Shown here: positions 32,677 through 41,048 of the stretch, piece by piece
How positions within the stretch are numbered: the first letter of the stretch is position 1
How the letters are laid out: every line of letters begins with the position of its first letter
Origin: Leifsonia poae
GTDB taxonomy: Bacteria > Actinomycetota > Actinomycetes > Actinomycetales > Microbacteriaceae
Direction of reading: 5' to 3'
Length of the DNA stretch: 64,000 bases
Assembly: GCF_027921845.1 (NCBI RefSeq)
Contig: NZ_BSEN01000005.1
Span: 62,001 to 126,000, forward strand
Made by a program: the position numbers and the translations under genes
The notes under the pieces: model-generated
The model's input: only the letters and a program-made list of their open reading frames with translations
What the model was told of the DNA's origin: nothing
Databases searched by the model: none

Positions 32677-33550
32677 GCGCGGCGAACCAGATCAGCAGCA
32701 TGGTGACCACGAAGCCGCACGCGTAGTTGATCCAGAGGAACCGCCGCCAGCCGCGGTTGGCACGCGCCGAATCGTCGTCGGGGATGGACCAGTACGGAGC
32801 AGCCACCGCGATGTACGGGAGCGCGAGCACCGCCGCGAGCGGTCCGGGCCACGGAGTGAGGAGCATCGCGATCCCGGCGAGCGCCCACGCGGCGATGGCG
32901 ATGCGGGTGGTCCAGCGGGCACCGAGCACCGTCGCGATCGACGCGATTCCCCCGGCGCGGTCGGGCACGACATCCTGCACCGCCCCGAAGGCGTGGCTGC
33001 CGATCCCCCAGAGGAAGAACGCCAGCAGCACCGCCCAGAGAGCGGGCGTGAAGGTCGCGCCGGCGAGCACCAGGCCGTAGACCGCCGGGCTCACGAAGTG
33101 CGTGCTCGAGGTGATCGAGTCGAGGAACGGCACCTCTTTGAACCGCAGACCGGGCACCGAGTACGCCAGGACCGCGAACACGCTGATCGCGAGCACCAGC
33201 CACGACAGCGGCGGACCCACCACCACGAGGAAGATCAGGAACGGCACGTTCACGGCCGCGGCGGCGAGCAGCGTGCGCCGGTGCATCGTGCGGTCGAGCA
33301 GCGCGCCCTCCGCACCCCCCTTGCGCGGATTCCGCAGATCGGACTCGTAGTCGAAGACGTCGTTGATGCCGTACATCGCGAGGTTGTACGGGATGAGGAA
33401 GTACACCGTGCCGATGATCAGCGTCAGGTCCACGTGCCGAGTGGTCAGCAGCACGGCCGCCGCGAAGGGGAACGCGGTGTTGATCCAGCTGAGCGGGCGC
33501 GACGCGAGCAGGAGCTGCCGCAGTGGAGCCGGCGCCGTCGTCGCCGTCAT
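32666..33550 (-). CDS. crtEb: Lycopene elongase CrtEb (UbiA-type prenyltransferase)
   Basis: Membrane prenyltransferase of 294 residues that adds two C5 units to lycopene (C40) to give the C50 skeleton flavuxanthin. UbiA motifs NDVFDYESD (NDxxDxxxD, about residues 64-72) and DVVPDRAGG (about 197-205) are intact, and eight to nine hydrophobic helices are visible. Starts at ATG 33550 overlapping the crtYf stop (ATGA). Last gene of the six-gene operon. Assignment rests on motif plus position after the split cyclase genes, the order of the C. glutamicum and Micrococcus C50 clusters. Confidence 0.92.
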   Translation of the reverse strand: MTATTAPAPLRQLLLASRPLSWINTAFPFAAAVLLTTRHVDLTLIIGTVYFLIPYNLAMYGINDVFDYESDLRNPRKGGAEGALLDRTMHRRTLLAAAAVNVPFLIFLVVVGPPLSWLVLAISVFAVLAYSVPGLRFKEVPFLDSITSSTHFVSPAVYGLVLAGATFTPALWAVLLAFFLWGIGSHAFGAVQDVVPDRAGGIASIATVLGARWTTRIAIAAWALAGIAMLLTPWPGPLAAVLALPYIAVAAPYWSIPDDDSARANRGWRRFLWINYACGFVVTMLLIWFAALTR

Positions 33551-33864
33551 CGGGCGCGCCTCCTGGTCAGCAGCCACACCGCGGGAAGCAGGAGGATGCC
33601 GGCGATCGGGTACGCGAAGTCCTCGACGGGCACGAGACCGAGGTGCACCCCGGCGAGCTGCCCCTCACCGTACGTCATCAGCCCGGCCCCGATCATCACG
33701 TTGTCGAACACAGCCGTCAGCACGAGCACGATCACGCCGCCGATCAGCACCGGCCCCCACCACCGTCGCACGACGACGGCGCGATCCGGCGTCACCGCCA
33801 GGGCGATCGCGAGCACCACGACCGCGACGGCGAGGAACGCCAGGCTGAGCAGCACGTAGGTCAT
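33547..33864 (-). CDS. crtYf: C50 carotenoid cyclase subunit CrtYf
   Basis: A 105-residue membrane protein with three hydrophobic helices and the lycopene-cyclase-domain motif VPVEDFAYPI near residue 78. CrtYe and CrtYf act as a heterodimer that closes the two terminal rings of flavuxanthin to give decaprenoxanthin or sarcinaxanthin type C50 products. The ring type (epsilon or gamma) cannot be read here. Start ATG 33864 overlaps the crtYe stop by 4 nt. Confidence 0.9.
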   Translation of the reverse strand: MTYVLLSLAFLAVAVVVLAIALAVTPDRAVVVRRWWGPVLIGGVIVLVLTAVFDNVMIGAGLMTYGEGQLAGVHLGLVPVEDFAYPIAGILLLPAVWLLTRRRAR

Positions 33865-34199
33865 GCCCGCTCCCCGCGTCGTGCCGTCCTGCGGGCGAGC
33901 ATCCGGCCGGCGCCGGAGATGAGGATCATCGTGACGTAGCAGAGGAAGGCCAAGAAGAAGACCTCCTCGAGCGGAAGCTCGGGAGCCAGCACGATGCCGG
34001 TCATGAGGGGGCTTCCGCCTCTGGCGAAGACGTGGAGTGCGATGCCGAACAGATCCCAGGCGAGGAAGAACAGCACGCCGGCGACCAGCACGATCGCAGC
34101 GCGACGGGCGTCGCGCCAGAAGAACAGGGCGAAGCGGCGATCGAGCAGCAGCATGCAGCCGATGGCCACCAGCAGCACGGCCAGATACAGGATGCTCAC
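33861..34199 (-). CDS. crtYe: C50 carotenoid cyclase subunit CrtYe
   Basis: A 112-residue membrane protein with three hydrophobic helices and the conserved acidic motif LPLEEVFFL (about residues 76-84), the counterpart of PVEDF in CrtYf. GTG start at 34199 within the crtI stop (GTGA). Partner of CrtYf in the heterodimeric cyclase. A short basic C-terminus (RRTARRGERA) follows. Confidence 0.9.
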   Translation of the reverse strand: MSILYLAVLLVAIGCMLLLDRRFALFFWRDARRAAIVLVAGVLFFLAWDLFGIALHVFARGGSPLMTGIVLAPELPLEEVFFLAFLCYVTMILISGAGRMLARRTARRGERA

Positions 34200-35797
34200 G
34201 CCCGGCGCTCCTCCTGCACCGGCACACCGAGCGGCTCGGCCAGAGGCCCCGTCGACGTGTCGCCGCGGAGACGCTTGACCACGAGCTCGGCACTGATCAG
34301 GCACATCGGCAGGCCGATGCCCGGGATGGTCGAGCCGCCCGCGTACAGCAGGCCGTCGACTCGGCTCGATACGTTGCGGCCGCGGAAGAAGGCACTCTGC
34401 CGCAGGGTGTGCGCCGGGCCGAGGGCGCCTCCGCGCCAGGCGTTGAGATCGGCGGCGAAGTCGCCGGGCCCGACCGTGCGGCGCAGCACGATCCGCTCCG
34501 CGAGGTCGGGGATGTCCGCCCACTCCGCGACCTGCGCGATCGCCGCATCGGCGGCGCGCTCGACACGCTCGTCGCCGCCGCCGTCGAGGCCGCCTGCGCC
34601 GATGGTCACGTCAGCCGGAACCGGAACGAGCACGAACAGATTCTCGCACCCGGGCGGCGCGACATCCGGATCTGTCGCACTCGGGCGGCAGACGTACAGC
34701 GACGCCGGATCCGGAATCGAGGGATGCGCGCCGTAGATCCGGTCGAAGTTGTCGGCCCAGTCCGCGGTGAAGAACAGGGTGTGGTGCGCCAGCTCCGGGA
34801 GGTGTCCGCGGACGCCCAGCATCACCAGCACCGCTCCCGGACCGGGATCGCGGCGCTTCCACCAGCGCTCGGGGTACGTCTGCTCCCCCGTCGCGAGCAG
34901 CTCGGTCTCGGTGTGGTGCAGGTCGGCCGCCGACACCACGAGGCCGGCGTCGAGCCGCCGCACGGCTCCGTCGGCGTCGATGTAGTCGACGCCGGCGACC
35001 TGCGGCTTCGCCTCACCGTCTCGCGTGCGGATGCGCGTCACCCGCGCGCCGGTCTCGATCGTCACACCTTCGCGCTGGGCGAGCGCGGCGATCCGATCGA
35101 TCACGGCGCTGAAGCCGCCGAGCGGGTACCGCACCCCGTCGTCGAGATCGAGGTGACTCATCAGGTGGTACATGCTGGGCGCCCGCGATGGCGAGGTGCC
35201 CAGGAACACGGCCGGGTAGCCGAGGATCTGCCGCAGCCGCTCGTCGCGCACGTACCCGGCGGCGAACCGGTCGAGCGGCTGCAGCAGAAGGCGGCCGAGA
35301 CGGGCGAGGCGGCGCAGGAGGTCGCGACGGAAGAACGGGCGGAACGACGCGAAGGTGCCGTAGAGGAAGCGGTCGACGGCCATCCGGTAGGTCTCGGCCG
35401 CGCTTGCGAGGTAGCGGTCGAGCGCGGCGCCCGAGCCGCGCTCGACCCGCTCGAAGACGCGCCGGTTGGCGGCGGGGTCGGCCTCGATGTCGATGCTCCG
35501 GGTGCGTCCCTCGAAGAACACCCGGTAGCCGGGATCCAGCGTGACGAGGGACAGCTGATCGTCGGTGGTGGTGCCCAGCAGTCGGAAGAAGTGGTCGAAC
35601 ACCTCGGGCATCAGGTACCAGCTCGGCCCGGTGTCGAAGCGGAACCCGTCCGCCTCCCACGATCCGGCGCGGCCGCCGACGGTCGTGTGCTGCTCAAGCA
35701 CCGTCACGGCGTGTCCGTCGCGAGCGAGGAGCGCCGCCGTGGCGAGACCGGCGATGCCTCCGCCGATCACGACGATGTCCCTGGGTGCCGCACTCAT
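34196..35797 (-). CDS. crtI: Phytoene desaturase CrtI
   Basis: FAD-dependent desaturase of 533 residues that converts phytoene to lycopene in four steps. N-terminal Rossmann motif VVIGGGIAGLATAALLA (residues 9-25) with the following acidic position VLEQ, and the family C-terminal signature GLLYAGGSTIPGIGLPMCL (about 489-507) are both intact. Start ATG 35797 overlaps the crtB stop (ATGA). Membrane-peripheral. Length normal. Confidence 0.95.
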   Translation of the reverse strand: MSAAPRDIVVIGGGIAGLATAALLARDGHAVTVLEQHTTVGGRAGSWEADGFRFDTGPSWYLMPEVFDHFFRLLGTTTDDQLSLVTLDPGYRVFFEGRTRSIDIEADPAANRRVFERVERGSGAALDRYLASAAETYRMAVDRFLYGTFASFRPFFRRDLLRRLARLGRLLLQPLDRFAAGYVRDERLRQILGYPAVFLGTSPSRAPSMYHLMSHLDLDDGVRYPLGGFSAVIDRIAALAQREGVTIETGARVTRIRTRDGEAKPQVAGVDYIDADGAVRRLDAGLVVSAADLHHTETELLATGEQTYPERWWKRRDPGPGAVLVMLGVRGHLPELAHHTLFFTADWADNFDRIYGAHPSIPDPASLYVCRPSATDPDVAPPGCENLFVLVPVPADVTIGAGGLDGGGDERVERAADAAIAQVAEWADIPDLAERIVLRRTVGPGDFAADLNAWRGGALGPAHTLRQSAFFRGRNVSSRVDGLLYAGGSTIPGIGLPMCLISAELVVKRLRGDTSTGPLAEPLGVPVQEERRA

Positions 35798-36711
35798 CGG
35801 TGCACCCCGGCGCCGCTGCGCGCGGTCGCCCGCAACAGGATCGCCAGCTTGGTGCGGGCGGGCACACTCACGCGGGTGCTGAGCAGTTCGCGCGCCGGCG
35901 TGGCCCGGATGCGGTCGCTCAGCTCGGCGAACAGCCCGTGCGCGGCCAGGATGGCGCGCCGGCAGTTGTCGGGGAGTTCGGGGATCGCGTCCGCGGCCGC
36001 TCCGAGGTCGCAGTCGATGTCGACCACGAGGGCGAGCTTCTGCCGATCGGTGAGCCGGGACGGATCGATGCCGGGGAAATAGCTGCGGCCGAGCTCCGTC
36101 CAGTCGACCGCGAGGTCGCGGAGGAAGTTGATCTTCTGAAACGCCGAGCCCAGCCGGCGCGCACCGGTCTCGAGACGCCGGCGCCGCTCCTCCGTCACCG
36201 GTTCGCTCGCCAGGAAGACCTTCAGGCACATCAGCCCGATCACCTCGGCCGATCCGTAGATGTAGGCGCTCAGCTCGTCGGCGGCGAAGTCGACGGGGCT
36301 GAGGTCGCGACGCATCGAGGCGAAGAACGGGGCGGTCAGGTCGGGTCCGATCCCGACCGAACGGGCGGTGGTGGCGAAGGCGTGCACGACGAGGTTGGCG
36401 CTGTAGCCCGTGCGCATCGCACGTTCAGTGTCCGCCTCGAGGGCGTCGAGCATCGCCCGCTGGTCGTCCAGACTCAGCCCGGCCTCTTCGGCGGCGCCGT
36501 CGACGATCTCGTCGGCGATCCGCACCAGGGCGTACACGTCCTCGACCCGCGGCCGCACGGCCGGTGCAAGGAGGCGGGTCGCCATGCCGAACGAGGTGGA
36601 GTACTCGTGGATGACCGTCGCGGAGCTGATGTGAGCAGCACGGGTGTACAGCGCGAGATCGGTGGGGTGCTCGAGCTCGGACGGTGGGCCGACTGCGGCT
36701 TCGCGGGTCAT
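35794..36711 (-). CDS. crtB: Phytoene synthase CrtB
   Basis: A 305-residue squalene/phytoene synthase joining two geranylgeranyl diphosphates. The two Mg-binding motifs are ADEIVDGAAEE (about 57-67) and NFLRDLAVDW (about 174-183). ATG 36711 overlaps the crtE stop by 4 nt; the 74-residue upstream extension is Arg-rich read-through of crtE and is not real. Confidence 0.95.
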   Translation of the reverse strand: MTREAAVGPPSELEHPTDLALYTRAAHISSATVIHEYSTSFGMATRLLAPAVRPRVEDVYALVRIADEIVDGAAEEAGLSLDDQRAMLDALEADTERAMRTGYSANLVVHAFATTARSVGIGPDLTAPFFASMRRDLSPVDFAADELSAYIYGSAEVIGLMCLKVFLASEPVTEERRRRLETGARRLGSAFQKINFLRDLAVDWTELGRSYFPGIDPSRLTDRQKLALVVDIDCDLGAAADAIPELPDNCRRAILAAHGLFAELSDRIRATPARELLSTRVSVPARTKLAILLRATARSGAGVHR

Positions 36712-37784
36712 GAGATCCTCCCGACGCACGAGCGCGCGACCCGTGCGAGTTCGTCGCCGAGGGCGGCAGGGAGTCCGGAGGTCTCGACGAGCGCGATCGC
36801 CCGGCCGGCGTAGTCGTCGACGAGGTTCTCGACGAACGACCGGGCTCCGCACACCTCGAGCGCGTCGGCGAGCGAGCGGCCCTCCGTGTCCGTCAGGTCG
36901 CGCCGGCCGAACAATGCACCGATCTCCGGCCACCAGGCGGTCGCCCGCGCGTAGGCGATCAGCGACGTCTCCTTGCCCTCGCGGAGGTCGCTCACCACGC
37001 TCTTGCCGGTGACATCCTCCGCGCCGAAGACGCCGAGCAGGTCGTCGCCGAGCTGGAACGCGACGCCGAGCAGGCGCCCGTACTCGGCCAGCACCGCGAG
37101 CGCGTCGCCGTCGGCACCGGCGAGGATGGCGCCCGCGGACAGCGGACCGGCGAACGAGTACGTCGCCGTCTTCCGCTCGGTCATGGCGAGGATGTCGGGG
37201 AGCCGTGCTTCGGTCATCCCGATGCTGAACGACACATCGGCGAGCTCGCCCGCCGCCGTCACCAGGATGCTGTGGTCGAGGACGTCGAGCAGGGCGCCGC
37301 GCACGTCGGCGGCGAGATCGAGCCGCGCCACGAACGATTGAGACGAGTGGATGAGGAGGTCACCCGCGAGGATGGCGGCCGCTTCGCCCCACAGACGTGC
37401 CCGGTCGCCGGAGACGCCGGCCGCGACCGCATCGGAGGCGAAGGACCCGCTGAGGTTGAGTCGGCCCCGGCGCACGGTGTCACGGTCGATCACGTCGTCG
37501 TGCAGCAGGAAGGCGGTGTGCAGCAGCTCGAACGCGACCGCGACATCGACGGCCGCTGCGGCGTCGGCGTCGGATCCGCCGAACGCCTCGAAGGCGCTGA
37601 GCACGAAACGGGGCCGGATGCGCTTGCCTCCGTCACTCGCGGCCGCAGCCTGAGCCCACAGCCGTTCGTAGTCGCTGCCGTACTGGGCCGAGACGGCGAT
37701 GCGCTCGGCGAAGAAGGTATTCAGGCGGGCGTCGATCTCGGCCGATAGTCCGACATTGCGCTCTCCGACGGGGACGGTAGTCAT
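36708..37784 (-). CDS. crtE: Geranylgeranyl diphosphate synthase CrtE
   Basis: A 358-residue polyprenyl synthase supplying the C20 precursor of carotenoids. Motifs are GGKRIRPRF, the first Asp-rich LLHDDVIDRD (about 92-101) and the second QLGDDLLGVFG (about 238-248). The residues before the first motif (AFLL) fit a short-chain (C20) product. First gene of the operon; ATG 37784 has AAGGGAG about 10 nt upstream. Regulated, I infer, by the divergent MarR protein through the palindrome at 37806-37822. Confidence 0.93.
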   Translation of the reverse strand: MTTVPVGERNVGLSAEIDARLNTFFAERIAVSAQYGSDYERLWAQAAAASDGGKRIRPRFVLSAFEAFGGSDADAAAAVDVAVAFELLHTAFLLHDDVIDRDTVRRGRLNLSGSFASDAVAAGVSGDRARLWGEAAAILAGDLLIHSSQSFVARLDLAADVRGALLDVLDHSILVTAAGELADVSFSIGMTEARLPDILAMTERKTATYSFAGPLSAGAILAGADGDALAVLAEYGRLLGVAFQLGDDLLGVFGAEDVTGKSVVSDLREGKETSLIAYARATAWWPEIGALFGRRDLTDTEGRSLADALEVCGARSFVENLVDDYAGRAIALVETSGLPAALGDELARVARSCVGRIS

Positions 37785-37794
37785 CCTGCGCTCC

Positions 37795-37825
37795 CTTAGC
37801 TAGCCAAGTTAGTAAATAACTTAGC
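37795..37825. promoter_or_regulatory. Palindromic operator between crtE and its MarR regulator
   Basis: AAGTTA-GTAAA-TAACTT (37806-37822) is a perfect 6-bp inverted repeat in an A/T-rich island within otherwise GC-rich DNA. A CTTAGC hexamer occurs at 37795-37800 and again at 37820-37825. The site overlaps TANNNT candidates for crtE and lies just upstream of the regulator's own -10. Confidence 0.7.
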
Positions 37826-37845
37826 ACGCATCTTGCCCGCTGGAA

Positions 37846-37851
37846 TAGGAT
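37846..37851 (+). promoter_or_regulatory. -10 element, leaderless promoter of the carotenoid regulator
   Basis: TAGGAT lies 6 nt before ATG 37858; no ribosome binding site. Confidence 0.6.
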
Positions 37852-37857
37852 GAACTC

Positions 37858-38412
37858 ATGACCTCGGACAAGGACGACGCGCGGCGCATCTCCAGCTCGC
37901 TGCTCGATCCCCGCGTCATCGATCCTCGTCAGGAACTCGTGCGCCACGACGACGTCAGCGAAGAGGAGCTCCTCCAGATCATCCGCGTCCTCACGGCCAT
38001 CCGGACCTGGCGCGAGGCGGAGCAGAAGCTCAGCTTCGAGTCGCGCAGCCACATGAAGCTCAACGACACCGACATGAAGGCGCTGCGGTACATCATCGCG
38101 TCGATGAACGCCGATGTGGCCGTCACGGCCGGCGCACTGTCGGAGCACCTGCACATCTCGACGGCGTCGACCACCAAGCTGCTCGACCGGCTCGAGCGCG
38201 CTGGACACGTCGAGCGCCACGCGCACCCCAGCGACCGCCGGGCCGTCGTCATCTCGATCACCGAGGAGACGCACCGGGAGGTGCGCCGAACCATGGGTGT
38301 GCAACACGCCCGCCGCTTCGAAGTGGCGCGGAACCTCCCGCCGGAGGAGCGCGAGGTCGTCATCCGGTTCCTCAACGGCCTGGCGGAGTCGATCGCCGCG
38401 CCGATCGACTGA
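37858..38412 (+). CDS. MarR-family regulator, CrtR-like
   Basis: A 184-residue MarR-type protein. A helical N-terminal region (about 30-65) is followed by the winged helix-turn-helix: LSEHLHISTASTTKLLDRLE (about 93-112), and the wing DRRAVVISITE. In C. glutamicum the MarR-type CrtR is divergent from crtE, represses the operon and is released by geranylgeranyl diphosphate and related polyprenyl diphosphates; the gene arrangement here is the same. The longer N-terminus (about 30 polar residues) is a variation. Confidence 0.87.
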   Translation: MTSDKDDARRISSSLLDPRVIDPRQELVRHDDVSEEELLQIIRVLTAIRTWREAEQKLSFESRSHMKLNDTDMKALRYIIASMNADVAVTAGALSEHLHISTASTTKLLDRLERAGHVERHAHPSDRRAVVISITEETHREVRRTMGVQHARRFEVARNLPPEEREVVIRFLNGLAESIAAPID

Positions 38413-38433
38413 CGGTCCCGGCCCTCCGGCGAC

Positions 38434-39915
38434 TCAGGCGGGCGTGGCGACGCCCGTTCCGCTCTCGGCCTCGAAGACGATGCGGTTGGCCATCCCGTTG
38501 AAGATCACGCCGTGGAACGGCAGGATCGCGAACCAGTACAGGCGCCCGGCGAGCCCGGCAGGGAAGAAGACCGCACGCTGCCGGTAGACCGAGCCGCGCT
38601 CCCCCGGCTCCACCGACATCTCGAGCCAGGCGCGCCCCGGCACGCGCATCTCGGCACGCAGTCGCAGTTCGTGTCCCCGCTGGATCCGCTCGACCCTCCA
38701 CCAGTCGAGTGCATCGCCCGTCTGCAGCCGGTCGGCGTCGCGCCGTCCCCGCCTGAGGCCGACGCCGCCCACCAGCTTGTCCGCCCAGCCGCGCACCGCC
38801 CAGGCCAGCGGGAAGGAGTACCAGCCGCGCTCCCCTCCGATCCCCTCGATGACCCGCCACACGCTGTCGCGTGACGCCTCGGTCGACCGCTCGCGCACAT
38901 CCGTGTAGACCGTGTGCCCGGACCAGTCGGGGTCGCTGGGCAGGGGGTCGCTGGGAGCGCCATCGACCGACGAGTTGCGCCAGCTCGTCTCGACGTCTCC
39001 CGCGCGCACCTTGGCGAGCGCGAGCCGCACCGCCGTGCGGTATCCGGTGAGGCCGCCCTCTGGCCGTGGGATGACGTCGTCGATGTCGCGCTCCTGCACC
39101 ACGCAGTCGTACTGCAGCGATTCGATGATCGGCACCGCGAGGCTCCGCGGGATCGGCGTGACGAGGTTCACCCACTGCGAGGCGAGCCAGGGCGTGAACA
39201 CCGGGAGCGCAGCGATCGGGCGCTGCCGCAGACCGGCCTCGACCGCGAACCCGTTCATCATCTGGCCGTAGCGCAGGATGTCGGGACCTCCGATGTCGAA
39301 GGCGCGATCGACGTCCGGCGGCAGATCGGCGGCGGCGCGGAGGTAGAAGAGCACATCGCGGATCGCGATCGGCTGGATGCGGTTGCGCACCCAGCGCGGC
39401 GCGGGCATGTACGGCAGCACCTCCGTCAGGTGCCTGATCATCTCGAACGAGGCCGAGCCCGATCCGATCACCACGCCCGCCTGCAGCACGACGGTCGGCA
39501 CGGCCGAGTCGAGCAGGATGCGGCCGACGGCGACGCGCGAGCGCAGGTGCCGCGACAGCTCGACGCCGGTGGGATGCAGGGCGCCGAGGTAGACGATGCG
39601 CGACACCCCTGCCCGCTCCGCAGCATCGGCGACCGTGCGGGCGGCGCCCGCCTCCTCCTCGTCGAAATCACCGGATGCCCGCATCGAGTGCACGAGGTAG
39701 TACACGACGTCCACGTCGGCCATGGCGGCGGCGACGGACCCGGCGTCGTGCAGGTCGCCCGTGGCCACCTCGACATCGCCGGCCCACGGCACATCCGTCA
39801 GCTTCTGCGGCGAGCGCACGAGCACCCGCACGTCGAATCCGTCAGCGAGGAGGCGGGGCACCAGCCGCCCGCCGATATAGCCGGTCGCTCCGGTCACCAG
39901 GGCTCGTCGTGTCAT
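38434..39915 (-). CDS. SDR/NAD(P)-binding protein fused to DUF2867
   Basis: A 493-residue two-domain protein. Residues 1-300 are an atypical NmrA-like short-chain dehydrogenase fold with LVTGATGYIGGRLVPRLL at the start; there is no clear YxxxK, as in other regulators or ligand binders of this group. Residues 330-485 are DUF2867 (SRPBCC-like), with WYSFPLAWAVRGWADKLVGG. The fused form is widespread in actinobacteria and often annotated as a nucleoside-diphosphate-sugar epimerase, which I would not assert. It faces away from the small gene at 39988. Own leaderless-type promoter. Confidence 0.83.
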   Translation of the reverse strand: MTRRALVTGATGYIGGRLVPRLLADGFDVRVLVRSPQKLTDVPWAGDVEVATGDLHDAGSVAAAMADVDVVYYLVHSMRASGDFDEEEAGAARTVADAAERAGVSRIVYLGALHPTGVELSRHLRSRVAVGRILLDSAVPTVVLQAGVVIGSGSASFEMIRHLTEVLPYMPAPRWVRNRIQPIAIRDVLFYLRAAADLPPDVDRAFDIGGPDILRYGQMMNGFAVEAGLRQRPIAALPVFTPWLASQWVNLVTPIPRSLAVPIIESLQYDCVVQERDIDDVIPRPEGGLTGYRTAVRLALAKVRAGDVETSWRNSSVDGAPSDPLPSDPDWSGHTVYTDVRERSTEASRDSVWRVIEGIGGERGWYSFPLAWAVRGWADKLVGGVGLRRGRRDADRLQTGDALDWWRVERIQRGHELRLRAEMRVPGRAWLEMSVEPGERGSVYRQRAVFFPAGLAGRLYWFAILPFHGVIFNGMANRIVFEAESGTGVATPA

Positions 39916-39921
39916 GACGAG

Positions 39922-39927
39922 ACCATA
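39922..39927 (-). promoter_or_regulatory. -10 element, leaderless promoter of the SDR-DUF2867 gene
   Basis: TATGGT on the minus strand lies 6 nt before ATG 39915. Confidence 0.55.
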
Positions 39928-39987
39928 CGCTCGACCCCGGAGAGGACTCTCAGCCGACCGTGGAGGTCGCTCCGGCGCGGCCGTATG

Positions 39988-40236
39988 TCAGTGCAGCACG
40001 TGGCGTGCGTGCCCGATTTCATCGACCGCCGCTGCGTGCCGGCGGGCGACCGTGAACGATGACTCGTCGGTCACGAGCACCAGCTCGACGCCCTTGCTGT
40101 GCCGAAGCACCACGAGGGTCGGCTCGCCTGTGCGAACGGCCTGCTCGGCCTGCGACAGGAAGATCCGCGCCATTTCATCCGAGGTGATGTACTCGCGTCC
40201 CCCGTGACGCACGATCCACGCTTCCCCGCGCTCCAT
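39988..40236 (-). CDS. Small protein of unknown function
   Basis: An 82-residue protein I do not recognise. It starts MERGEAWIVRHGGREYITSD and has a central beta-rich stretch (PTLVVLRHSKGVELVLVTD) and a His-rich end (GHARHVLH). ATG 40236 has GGGAGA 5 nt upstream, and a TAGCGT -10 element at 40263-40268 (minus) gives a leader of about 20 nt. The longer reading to 40302 would start upstream of that promoter, so it is unlikely. Cytoplasmic by composition. Confidence 0.62.
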   Translation of the reverse strand: MERGEAWIVRHGGREYITSDEMARIFLSQAEQAVRTGEPTLVVLRHSKGVELVLVTDESSFTVARRHAAAVDEIGHARHVLH

Positions 40237-40355
40237 CGCTGTCTCCCGTCGTTCCCCATCCAACGCTAGATCGCAGGGCCTGAGCGGCCAAGGGATTGAC
40301 AACGCGCCGCCTCGATGCGTGCCGGGCGGTGCGCGCGCAGGCGCGTTTCGTCATG

Positions 40356-40361
40356 TACGGT
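40356..40361 (+). promoter_or_regulatory. -10 element, leaderless promoter of the DUF7882 gene
   Basis: TACGGT ends 7 nt before ATG 40369. Confidence 0.55.
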
Positions 40362-40368
40362 TCATCGC

Positions 40369-40710
40369 ATGGGCAAGCTCATCTACGCCGGCACGACCGA
40401 GATCGGATTCGACGACCGCGTCCTCGCGCACCTCCAGATCGTCGTCGGCTTGAAGCTGCGCCGCAAGGAAGGTTTCTTCTTCTCCTGGCGCGATGAGCAG
40501 AGCGTGGGAGACGGGCGCAGCGCGATTTGGATCGACCCGGCCATCCCGTTGCTGTTCCGCTACAGCGGGGGTCGCCAGCCCAAGATCAACAAGACCTGGC
40601 TCGAAGCACTCACCCTGTCGTCGAACAGCGCTCAGGGGCTGCAGCTCACCGAGGAGATCGGCGCGCTCGGAGCCGACGAGGTCAACGCGGACACGCCCCC
40701 AGGACGCTGA
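40369..40710 (+). CDS. DUF7882-type small protein (Microbacteriaceae-restricted)
   Basis: A 113-residue protein beginning MGKLIYAGTTEIGFDDRVL. It has a basic patch (KLRRKEGFFFSWRDE), an IWIDPAIPLLFRYSG core and a short acidic tail. Similar proteins are numerous in Microbacteriaceae genomes and have at times been annotated, without good reason, as ATP-dependent DNA ligase. I know of no proven function. ATG 40369 is chosen from the -10 spacing; the longer reading from 40315 is Arg/Cys-rich and lies upstream of the promoter. Confidence 0.75.
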   Translation: MGKLIYAGTTEIGFDDRVLAHLQIVVGLKLRRKEGFFFSWRDEQSVGDGRSAIWIDPAIPLLFRYSGGRQPKINKTWLEALTLSSNSAQGLQLTEEIGALGADEVNADTPPGR

Positions 40711-40762
40711 TCACGGGGTCGACGCTCGGTTGCGACGGCGTGCCGAGGGCGGACACCTGCCC

Positions 40763-40791
40763 TTGCCTCACGACGGGCGTGCGCCTACCGT
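40763..40791 (+). promoter_or_regulatory. Promoter of the small acidic protein gene
   Basis: TTGCCT (40763-40768), 17-nt spacer, TACCGT (40786-40791). The predicted leader of about 28 nt includes GGAAGG. Confidence 0.55.
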
Positions 40792-40826
40792 TGATCGGAG
40801 AATCATGGCAGGAAGGCAGGCACGCC

Positions 40827-41012
40827 ATGACAGACACGACCTCATCCGGCACGACGTCCGACGGCACAGCGCCCGACGCGCAGCCCGGCGACGCCAGTGC
40901 GGGGCAGCAGGACACGACCGAGCCCGAGACCGGGTCGGAGTCGACCGACCGTCCGGGCGACATCCCGTTCGAGCAGGCGGCGGCAGAACACGAGAACCCC
41001 GCGCTCGAATGA
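40827..41012 (+). CDS. Small acidic disordered protein
   Basis: A 61-residue protein rich in Thr, Ser, Asp, Glu and Gly with no hydrophobic core (MTDTTSSGTTSDGTAPD at the start, ENPALE at the end). It is predicted to be wholly disordered. A good upstream promoter (TTGCCT-N17-TACCGT) and a GGAAGG/AGG ribosome binding region support it as a gene. Function not recognisable; convergent with the sigma-factor gene 29 nt away. Confidence 0.55.
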   Translation: MTDTTSSGTTSDGTAPDAQPGDASAGQQDTTEPETGSESTDRPGDIPFEQAAAEHENPALE

Positions 41013-41028
41013 GCACGGGGTCCCGGTC

Positions 41029-41048
41029 GCGCTAGGTGCGGCTAGCGC
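41029..41048. repeat. 7-bp inverted repeat between convergent genes
   Basis: GCGCTAG-GTGCGG-CTAGCGC overlaps the sigma-factor stop codon and lies 16 nt after the acidic-protein stop. No T-tract, so at best a weak terminator. Confidence 0.4.
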
